A stretch of 64,000 nt of DNA from Cryptomeria japonica (Eukaryota; Streptophyta; Pinopsida; Cupressales; Cupressaceae), in assembly GCF_030272615.1 (NCBI RefSeq), contig NC_081412.1, positions 546,292,202 to 546,356,201 of the forward strand. Reading direction: 5' to 3'. The notes under the pieces were generated by a model. It ran no database searches and was not told where the DNA came from. It was given only the letters and a program-made list of their open reading frames with translations. A program made the position numbers and the translations under genes. Shown here piece after piece: positions 55,695-64,000 of this stretch (position 1 is the first letter of the stretch; each line of letters begins with the position of its first letter).

Positions 55695-58600
55695 AATGTT
55701 GTGTCACAAATCGTTTTATTTAATATTGTGCAAATTAAAGATGTAATGTGATTTTGAAATTTAAATAGATTAGATCTTTCATAATCTATTATGAGGAAAT
55801 ATAATATGCTTTTCACTCCTGCAAATGATAAGAAATTTGATATTCTTTTGGGGTTTGTCATTGTTGATAAAATTTTGAGTGTAAGTAATGCAGGATGAGG
55901 TGAAGAAGGTCGAAGGCGAGAACACGAATCAGGTAGAATTGCTTTAACTGAACGACTTCGATAGAAAAGGGAATCTTTCACACACCACATTAGGATTTAT
56001 ATTTTGCATCTTGAAAGTGTGGATGAATTAAATGATCTTAATTGAGTGTTTGTTCAAACTGAAATAATGAAATTCGAATAAGTAGTAGATTAATTTAAAT
56101 GTTTATATAGGTGCATTAATTGCATGATGTGAGTAGTGTTTGAAATAAATATAAGTTGTTTGAGTAATTGTGAAATAGTATGTTTTATGGTTAAAAGAGA
56201 TAGATGTGTCGAAAACGAATACCGACCTTAGGTATTTATGTCCTTCTTGTTCAGGTAGGTAAATATATGAAAAGAGTACTTATGAGTTTAAATTTCGTAA
56301 ATATTGAATAATGTATTGTATTTATGGAATTAAACTAAGTAAATAAAAACCTGATGTATATATTTGTCATTAAAGAAAAGGTTAATCCAAGAATATATTA
56401 AAAACAAAGTCTAATGTTATATAATAAAGAAAAGTCAATTATAAACTAATAAGACATACCATATTGTATATCCTTTTATTAAAAACAAGTTTATTGTTTA
56501 ATATTAATAAAAAGAAAAAGAGTGTCATTATAAATAAATTATAATGGAAACCATATTACATATTCCTTTATTAAACAAGTTAATAAAACAACGTATTGTA
56601 ATATATATATATATCCTTTTTATTATAACATAAGGTGGCGGGATATAAAGGAGGTCGACCGTTTATGAAATAGCCGCTTGGGTCGATGTAAACTCCTTCA
56701 CCCACGGCAGTCTTCCTCCATGCTCGGTAGCTGCTCTTAGAGGCTTTAAAAATAGAGAAAATGGTGGGAGGCAGAGTTAGTTAAGTGGGCGTGGCTTAAG
56801 GGAGAGCCTACCACCACTCCCTTCACCCATGATAGCTGCTATCCAAGTCTTAAACCAACTCGATGTGTAAAGCAAATGATAAAAGCCGCCTTGGTCAGTG
56901 TTTTAACAAACTCCCTCCACCCACGGTGGCCGACTTGGTCAGTGTAGACTCCTCCATGCATGGTAGTCTCCTCCACCCACAGTGATTGCTATTAAGAGCT
57001 TTAAACACAGGTTACCGTGGAGGCATGGTTGTTTAGGTAGGTGTAGGAGATAGTACCACCACTACTCCCATTTACAGCGTAAACAAACGTGCAAAACACT
57101 TCCTCCATCCACGATAGCCAAAACAATATACAGTTCGATGGAGACTTAAACTTTCTCATGACTTGGTATGCGACATTACTGCAGTAGTCGACAAATTTCA
57201 TGCATGGAGAATATTGTTGCAACCGCAATCATGGAACAATTAATATAACCCAGAGGATAGCAGAAAACTTAGCAGCAAAATTGAATAAATAGACGTAGGC
57301 ACCCTCTTACATTCACATTCTTTTCTCACACGTAGTTAGAAGGTCGAAATTCTTGAAGGGAGAGTTAGAAAGATTAGTTTGATAGAGAGTTAGATTAGTT
57401 TGAGAGTTAGAAAGATTAGTTTGATAGAAAGATTAGTTGGATAGATAAGAAGATTAGTTGATAGATAAGAAGAATAGTTGGAGAGAAAGAAAGACATACG
57501 ATCAAGGAGTCGAAGCATTTGACAAAGAACATCAAGGTCGAAAGCTCAAAATCCATTCTAACATTATCCAAGAGGTTAGCATCTTTTGTTTTTCATTTCG
57601 TTTTACTTTATTCATTAAATTTGATATAAATGTGTTAAAAAGAAAGTTAAGATAATAGATATGTACGTCCAATTGGTCATCAATTAATAATATTGTATTT
57701 GGGATGCTTTTTAAACCGTTATGGAATAAAAGAAAAGAGTTTAGAGAAAAGAGGTAGTTAATATTGTACTTTGCACAGAAATATTTAGTTTTAATTCTAT
57801 TTTATTTTTAGAATGTGTTTACGTACTTTTGTTAACATATGAGATTACTCTCATACATGTTTAACACCTTCTATTTTATGTACTTTATGATAGACGAAAG
57901 ATTGATTTTAAGAGTTTGCTTATAAAAGGCATATCGTTTTTTTTTTGAAAGATTGTCTTCGAAAGATAGATTAGACAAGTAATGATTAGTAATCGACAAA
58001 ATTGATATCTCTATTTTTATTTTAAAAGAAAGATTGTATTCTGAAAAGAATTTGTGTTTGTGGGAATCAAGCTAGGGTTAAGCTTGAGATGGAAAAATTT
58101 ACCTTTTGGGACGGGTGTCGAATGTGGATGCTTTAGAGAGAATAGTTGCTTTTTCCGACTATTATTTTGCTATGCATGGCATATACTCAGCTGAGTTATT
58201 GTTAGAATTTTCCATAGAAAAAGATGGAAATTCCTTATTTATACTCTCTACCACATCCTAGTATGATAGCGAATGCTTGTTTCTTAGAATGAAGTAGGAA
58301 AAATGAAAATGCATATATCATCTAGGCATGCACGAGATTCCCTCTTGCTTTCGAATTCTGTGGTTAAACCAATTCGTGTAGGGTCGAGTATTCTTGATTG
58401 ACCAAGAATTCAGGGGAAGCGTAAGCTTCAAGGTTGGGCGGAAAAAGCGCCTGACTCTTGTTCTCATCTGCGTTTGAAAGATAGAAGGAAGCGACTCAGA
58501 CTGAAGATCAACGGATGTATCTTCTTGTATAATCTTAAGGCTAAATTGAAAGCCTAAGTAGAAAATCTGAATTTCTTTATATTGGATATTGTATTATTCA

Positions 58601-58730
58601 TGAGCATTAATATGATATATATATTCGATGTTTGCATATATTTGTATAAAATAGGCTTAGAGATTGAAATTTTAAGTTTATTTATGAATAAAGCGTAGTT
58701 TAGGGTCAGATCCCAAACTGATGTCTTTAC
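55695..58730. other. 3-kb unassigned segment splitting the array
   Basis: AT-rich DNA without a supported ORF, beginning TTGTGTCACAAATCG after ...GTCCTAATG and ending ...GATGTCTTTAC before ATGTGGCCACACATG. It looks like an insertion into one array unit, but I found no convincing terminal repeats. Inside are a region with reiterated CACCCACGG / AGCTGCT words (56680-57000) and a tandem GATTAGTTTGATAGA-type repeat (57360-57480). Confidence 0.5.
57360..57485. repeat. Short tandem repeat (GTTAGAAAGATTAGTTTGATA type)
   Basis: Irregular reiteration of AGAGTTAGAAAGATTAGTTTG and GATAGATAAGAAGATTAGTTG motifs across about 125 bases. Confidence 0.8.
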
Positions 58731-58991
58731 ATGTGGCCACACATGTGTTACAACACCATATGACCCCTTAGGATATTATATGCTCCTAAGGGGACATATG
58801 GTGTTCTAAGGGGTCATATGGTGTCTTTAGTGGTCATGTGGGGTCCAAATGGGGCCACACATGTGTTAGGACACCATATGACCCCTTAGGACACCATACG
58901 ACCCCTTAGGACATCATATGGTCCTAAGGGGTCATATGATGTCATTAGGGGTCTTATGGGTTCCTAATGGGGCCACACGTGTTAGAACATC
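58731..58991. repeat. Hairpin-rich repeat array (right block)
   Basis: Same unit as 54625-55694: GGCCACACATGTGTTA at about 58733 and 58853, and GGGGCCACACGTGTTAG at about 58970. It is cut at 58991 by the 5' LTR of the second gypsy copy. Confidence 0.9.
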
Positions 58992-60898
58992 ATGTAGTCA
59001 CATAAATCTGTCCACTTAATTAAATGAATACTTAGTATTTATTTGATTATTTAACCATCAATTAATAATTAATTAAACTAATATTTAATTAATTCATCTT
59101 AACCCTCTTCTCCTATTAATTAAATAAATTATTCAATTTATTTGATTTAATTCACTTAACCAAATTCAGACCATTAATTAAATAAATAAATCATATTTAT
59201 TTAATTAAATATTCTCTCACATTTAAATAAATTAATATTTATTTAAAACCCCCAAAATCCCACCTCTCACATTTAAATAAATTAACATTTATTTAAATCA
59301 CCTTTATCCTCCACCCACTTGCATTTTCCTACAAATGCAAGTTGCACAATTATTTTAAATAAATAATTTATTTAAATCACCTTTATCCTCCACCCACTTG
59401 TATTTTCCTACAAAAGCAAGTTGCACAACTATTTTAAATAAATTATTTATTTAAAATCCTATTTATCCTCACCCACTTGAAACCTTTAATGGTTTCCCTT
59501 AAAGTCTTCAAACTTGATGGCTTTAAAAAGTCTTCAAACTTGATGGCTTCCCTTAAAGTCTTCTTAAGACTTTAATGGTTTTCCTTAAAGTCTTCAAGCC
59601 TTTAATGGTTTCCCTCAAAGTCTTCAAGCATTTTAATGCTTTATCTTCTTTTTCTCATTTAAATAAATTAATATTTATTTAAATATTTATCCAAATGCAA
59701 CTTACACCATTTAATTGAAATAAATGATTTTATTTTAATTGAAAATACCAAAATTTCTCCCACTTGCATTTTCCTACAAAATCCACTTGTATGCCTAAAC
59801 CCCTTCTAGATTCTTCTAAACCCTTCCTAATTAGCCTAATCCATCCCCTAAATATTGTCACATTCCTAAGCAAATTGGAGTCACTTCTCAAAGACTCCAA
59901 AGTCTTTGAAAAGCAATTAATGCTTTGTGTGTTCAACAAATTAACCCTCAAAGTCTTGGATAACCTTTGAAAGCTTCCAACCTTCAACCACTAAATGGCT
60001 CAAAGTCTTGGATAACCTTTGAAAGCTTCCAACCTTCAACCACTAAATGGCTCAAAGTCTTTGATAACCATTGAAGGCTTTCAACCTTCAACCACTTAAT
60101 CCCCAAAGTCTCCAATAACCATTAATGGTTACCTCAAACCCTCCCACATGGTTAAAACATTTGTTTTGACTCAACCTCTACCCAACCCAAGGGTCTCATC
60201 AAGCCTTTAATGCTTTGACCATGATTATCTCTTAATCATTTGCACAAAGGTTTATCCTTGCATTGACTCCTAATCCAGTGGGTAATCCTAATTTAGACTT
60301 GACCCTTATCTTCTAGATAACCATGAGGTCTTCTCAGGCCTTTAATGCCTCCAACCTCTTCTCTCAACCCAATCCTATGTTGAAACTTGTCACCATTTTA
60401 TTGGTGCCAATTGTGCACATGGATCCCCAACTTTCAATCCTAACCCTTGTTAAGATTGCTCAATCTTAACCCTTCATTTCCCTATTTCTTCTATAAATAG
60501 AACCCTTCTCCTCAAACAAAGGGGAAGCATTTTAGAGTATTGTTGTTATACTGGCATTAGCATAGAGCTTTTTCATAGCATCACTATCTACTCTTGCATA
60601 GTATTTGCTTATCATATTCAACCATCTTGAATCTCCATATGGCATCCATGGCTAGTGCTAAAAGCTGAGAGCTACACTCATTTGGGACTTGGAGAGGAGA
60701 GGAACAAGGGAGGAGCAACTATGAGCATCTTGATTAGCTATTTCATTTTATGTTTATATGCTTTCTATTTCATGATTAATATCTCTCTTGATATGTCTGT
60801 TTAGGATAATCTTTTGTTGCTAACACTAACGTTTGTTTCTTGTGCTCTTGTGTGTGTTGCCATCAAACAGATTTTCTAATCCTTTTTGCAGAGCATCA
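58992..60898 (+). repeat. 5' LTR of second gypsy copy
   Basis: Begins TGTAGTCACATAAATCTGTCC and ends AGAGCATCA, in inverse orientation to the LTRs at 22511 and 39746. The two ends and several internal blocks match them, but it is about 500 bases longer. The extra length comes from internal reiterations: AAATAAATTAATATTTATTT blocks (59220-59480), AAAGTCTTCAA...GGCTT blocks (59490-59640) and a 52-bp tandem repeat (59948-60103, three copies). TATA box TATAAATAG at 60492-60500. Confidence 0.88.
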
Positions 60899-60900
60899 TT

Positions 60901-60916
60901 TGGTGAACCCGACGTG
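60901..60916 (+). other. Primer-binding site of second gypsy copy
   Basis: TGGTGAACCCGACGTG two bases after the LTR end, equivalent to 39726-39743. Confidence 0.82.
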
Positions 60917-60989
60917 AATCCAAACACCAAAAAGATCATTTTTTTTTTTTTAACCAATAACATGTTTGAATGTTGAAAATGTCACACAG

Positions 60990-61140
60990 GTTGCGATTTT
61001 GACACTGTTTTGGTGCGTTTGGCATTATTTTGGCGCTATTCCCCCTGTTTCAGTGCTTTTCCCTTCTCTGTCTTTCCCTTTCTTTTAATACGTTTGTGTT
61101 AAATAGTGCCTCTGTTCAAACGCAGACTAGTGCTATTGTA
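60990..61140 (+). repeat. Degraded AGCGCT-type array in second gypsy leader
   Basis: Contains GGCGCTATT, CAGTGCTTTT, TAGTGCC and TAGTGCTATTG in the same place as the intact array of the first copy. The changes from AGCGCT are mainly CpG to TpG. Confidence 0.6.
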
Positions 61141-61797
61141 ACAAAACGTTGTACAAATCACTTTGTAACCAAAAATAAATAAAAAACCAAAAAAAATAAA
61201 AAATTTAGGCTTGTAGAAGCCCACCAAATAGGCGGATTTTACTAACTATTTTTCTCTTTTGTGCAGATTTAAATTAGATTAAAGAGTAGATTTATATTTT
61301 TTTACTAACTTGTTTTTGAAGTTGGTTTTAAAAATGAATTCACTTTTTATTTTGGTTTAAAATTAACTTCACATTTCAAATTTGGGCTTTTGAAAAAGAA
61401 TCACACATTTGTTTGGGGCTATTAAAAAGAATTTCATTGTTCAAAGGTAAAAAGAACCACAAACTTATACAAAAACAACTTTATTTTTTTTGCAAGTTAG
61501 AAAACAAACTTCGTTTTGGTGCTTAAAATCAACAAGGCAAATTTTATTTCTTGCATCAAGATAAAACTCACAATCCACACTTCCATTTTTGGTGCAAATA
61601 AAATTCACAATCAACTTGTCTCATTTTCAAAGCAATTTTACTTCATGCAAACGTGTTTTTCATTAAGTTGACCAGGATTTTCAAATTCTAGTTTACTCAA
61701 ACAATTGCCTTTGAAAAATTAAAAAGAACACCATGATTGTTGGAGCAACATCTCCAAATAGTTAGATCACATTGCAATGATAGATTAAAAAGAACAA

Positions 61798-62061
61798 GTG
61801 TTTTTCGTGCTTGGCACACTTGTGCAAAGAGTTGGTCGAGTGGTCCTACCTCTAACACACACTATCCTCTCCCTTGGCTCTCGTGGTCCTAGGTGCAAGA
61901 GAAAAGTGTTAGTAACGCTCACATTTTATCTTTTTAAGAGAGGCCTGCCAAGGGATCGATACTCTTGGGAACGACCTCGAGCGGTAAATCCTTCGAGCCG
62001 CTATAGAAATCAGGTGAGAGCGAAAGCTGTAGCCTTGGGTATAGCTGTTCCTACAGTGTAA
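61798..62061 (+). CDS. Small leader ORF (87 codons), counterpart of 38656-38922
   Basis: MFFVLGTLVQRVGRVVLPLT...VALGIAVPTV, same ends as the copy in the first element. Differences cluster in the middle (LTFYLFKRGLPRDRYSWERPR). The flanking leader DNA is equally similar, so coding status is uncertain. Confidence 0.35.
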   Translation: MFFVLGTLVQRVGRVVLPLTHTILSLGSRGPRCKRKVLVTLTFYLFKRGLPRDRYSWERPRAVNPSSRYRNQVRAKAVALGIAVPTV

Positions 62062-62652
62062 CTGGCCGAAAGGACAAATGGGCCCCACCACCAGTTACAA
62101 GGCTCTTAAGTGAGTCACTGCAGAATGAACTTATGTCCAAAGCCATCGAACATGACTAAACACCTTTAAGTAGTAGCCCACATGTTCTATTGATTGAGGA
62201 TATTTGAGGTATAATTTAGTGCAAGAGCATAGATGGTTTTGCTCCCAAGATACTCACCATACATATTTCCTTGAGTAGAAACATAGCTTTTTGAAAGGTC
62301 ACTTGTGGCTTGATAAAAGTGGTGACTCCCCTATCATAGGGATCATCTATTTGTTATGCTCGTGCAAGACTTAGTATATCACATCCTTACCTGCCACGGC
62401 GGGATTCATAAGGTATGTAGTACCAAAGTCGAAGAAATATCAAGATGTGGGCTAAATTTATCACAACTGGCCATCTGACCATAGGGATAAAGAGTGTTTG
62501 AAGTGTGTTCGTTTTACAGACCTAGTGCGAATTGAGCCGACTTCAGGCTTTGGAAATACACCTTAAAATAAATCTAAAGGAAGGGTCAAAAACAAGTCCA
62601 AGGATTGGGTTGATCTAGACCCATACTCATTTGTGCCTTTGAGGCTACAATT

Positions 62653-63177
62653 TTGTGTTTGTGTGCTTGCTTTGTTTTCTTGTCAAAGAAAAATCAGAAA
62701 ATCAATCCCAAAAACAAAGTATTCATCCAACATCTGTCAACACAACCAAAAATACCAAAAACAAAGTGCAAACAAACAAAGAGTCAAAAATTTATGACCA
62801 TTCTTCACATCTTGCGAAAGAAGAAGTGTCATCAGAATATTACCTTGAAAAGGAGACCACTAAGCTCAAAGGCTTTGATCAAAAGGAGGAAATTCTTCTA
62901 TCTCAATAGACAAATCTTTGTCTCACATAGAGTCTTTCTACATCGCATGTGTCTCTATCTTCAAGGTAAAACAAACGAGTTTGATTCAGAATCATTGAAC
63001 CGCAGAGCTTTTATGCAATATAGAGCTCTGAGTTATCACAAAAATCAAGGAGGAAAGATTAATCCCAATTTCTTCCCAAACATCTGTATCACCTACAACA
63101 CAGCTCGAGAAGTGCCACCAACGTCTGAAAGGGAAGAAGAAGAGTTTGTCCCATTTGTGACACAAAGTTTTTATTGA
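62653..63177 (+). CDS. Conserved 174-codon leader ORF, second copy
   Basis: Intact frame collinear with 37541-38065 and of the same length, ending VPFVTQSFY. The segment MTILHILRKKKCHQNI to the end (from 62794) is conserved, with silent changes outnumbering replacements. It lies 438 bases upstream of gag. No recognised domain; Arg/Lys-rich N-terminal half and a Tyr/Asn-rich C-terminal half. Confidence 0.55.
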   Translation: MCLCACFVFLSKKNQKINPKNKVFIQHLSTQPKIPKTKCKQTKSQKFMTILHILRKKKCHQNITLKRRPLSSKALIKRRKFFYLNRQIFVSHRVFLHRMCLYLQGKTNEFDSESLNRRAFMQYRALSYHKNQGGKINPNFFPNICITYNTAREVPPTSEREEEEFVPFVTQSFY

Positions 63178-63615
63178 AAGTTGAAAACAAAACATCCATC
63201 ATCTCATTCATACATCATTATTCCATCATCAATTCATCCCAAAACTCTCAAAACATTAAGAGGTTCTTGTCCCAAGTTCTCTTTTAGATATTGCTTGAAA
63301 TCAAACACATCACATCACTTTTAGATTGTTTCTACATCTAGGATAAGCTCATCCTAAGAGACACATCTACGCAGGTTAAAACTAGTTCATGAGTGAATCC
63401 TCTCATTACTAGGTAGTCAAAATCTGTAACACATCTCAGATTTCTCTACACCTTATCACATCCAAACTCATCAAAACAAACAAGCAATTCAAAGAAAGAA
63501 TTCTGGTTACATTTACCTTTAGAGTGCTAGAGATCTACAATCCACTAATCATCCATCTTTCATCGAACAACTCATCATCATCTTCAATCAACTTCAACAC
63601 AAACTTGCAAACAAA

Positions 63616-64000
63616 ATGGCTCAAACCCGATCGCGATCAAGGCAACGAGAAATAGAAATTGAGGAAGAAGAGGACAACCTCAATGAATTTCAAGAAGCAC
63701 TTGGAGGAAATGTAAATGATGAAAACCCAAGTAGTCCCACTCCTTCAACAATCGAAAGGGTTCAACATAACCCTCACTTTAACAGATTATTTGATGAAAT
63801 TCTCAGGAGCAATGCGGATGCTCACTTCTTAAGACTTGCTCAAGAAGGAGCCAAACTCCCCTCAGACTTTGATCTTGCCCAATTAAGACAAGCATCAGAA
63901 AGACAAAATCGCCATGAGGAGGAAAGACGTAGAGATCCCATCAGATATAACATCCCTCGAGGTAACCCACCACCTCCTCCTCCAAATGAAATGGAGATGT
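63616..64000 (+). CDS. gag: gypsy gag N-terminus, second copy (cut by window end)
   Basis: ATG 63616 opens MAQTRSRSRQREIEIEEEED..., the counterpart of the gag start at 37087. It stays open to the window end (PRGNPPPPPPNEMEM). At the position of the first copy's TGA it has CGA (Arg), which shows that stop to be a derived change. Contains FNRLFDEILRSNADAHFLRLAQEGAKL, shared with the first copy. Confidence 0.9.
   Translation, partial: MAQTRSRSRQREIEIEEEEDNLNEFQEALGGNVNDENPSSPTPSTIERVQHNPHFNRLFDEILRSNADAHFLRLAQEGAKLPSDFDLAQLRQASERQNRHEEERRRDPIRYNIPRGNPPPPPPNEMEM

Larger units (their letters stand above)
58992..64000 (+). mobile_element. Second Tat-type gypsy copy, 5' part only
   Basis: Plus-strand element with LTR, primer site, leader and the first 128 codons of gag inside the window; the rest lies beyond 64000. 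The leader is collinear with that of the minus-strand copy: a degraded AGCGCT array, the 87-codon ORF, the 174-codon ORF and the gag start. Wording is well conserved but clearly diverged, so the two are relatives, not recent sisters. Confidence 0.9.

Noticed and set aside
55693-58728. Solo LTR reading TGTTGTGTC...TTTACA
   Set aside because: Ends are TG...CA, but the flanking 5-mers (CCTAA and TGTGG) do not match and no relative is present in the window for comparison.

Overview
The window is a stretch of a large, AT-rich, retrotransposon-filled nuclear plant genome. The evidence is Ty1/copia and Ty3/gypsy elements of plant type (plant tRNA-Met primer sites, a Tat-type gypsy with two RNase H domains, a plant mobile domain gene), LINEs with plant-type RNase H, and a candidate gene whose introns have been inflated by insertions. 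A conifer or other gymnosperm fits best, but this is inference. I see no rRNA, tRNA, CRISPR array, bacterial operon or clearly intact single-copy host gene.

Layout. 1-790: decayed LINE reverse transcriptase fragment (minus). 791-4597: no supported gene. 4598-11877: complete SIRE-like copia element (minus) with both LTRs, primer site, polypurine tract, near-perfect target duplication and a broken gag-pol. 11965-13870: 3' LTR and 3' internal part of a related element with a coiled-coil ORF. 15109-16040: 5'-truncated LINE with an 18-bp target duplication and a gag-like CCHC ORF. 18835-41454: candidate 8-exon host-like (pseudo)gene (plus), whose introns hold a SIRE-like LTR (20437-21904) and an 18.6-kb Tat-type gypsy element (22511-41144, minus; 5-bp target duplication GTATT). 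That gypsy has two leader ORFs, one gag-pol frame broken only by stop codons, and a convergent antisense plant-mobile-domain ORF. Arrays of the palindrome AGCGCT lie upstream of both transcription units. 42799-43930: tandem repeats. 44118-53890 (minus): a DDE-transposase-like gene, interrupted by a LINE (44447-51922, plus; 16-bp target duplication), itself interrupted by a young non-autonomous copia element (45416-50614, plus; target duplication AATAC). 54303-58991: purine-rich tract, then a hairpin-rich repeat array split by a 3-kb unassigned segment. 58992-64000: 5' LTR, leader and start of gag of a second gypsy copy (plus), running off the window.

How the parts relate. The nesting gives a relative order: DDE-like gene, then LINE, then copia; likewise the 8-exon gene predates the gypsy. 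The two gypsy copies allow comparison inside the window. Their 174-codon leader ORF shows more silent than replacement differences, which argues for a real protein. The LINE at 44447 carries a 577-codon third ORF behind its RNase H ORF, and ends in the same 3' tail as the gag-like LINE at 15109, suggesting one tail mobilising different coding modules. Nearly all premature stops in these frames are explained by one C-to-T or G-to-A transition, many in CG or CHG contexts and on both DNA strands, as expected from decay of methylated cytosine.
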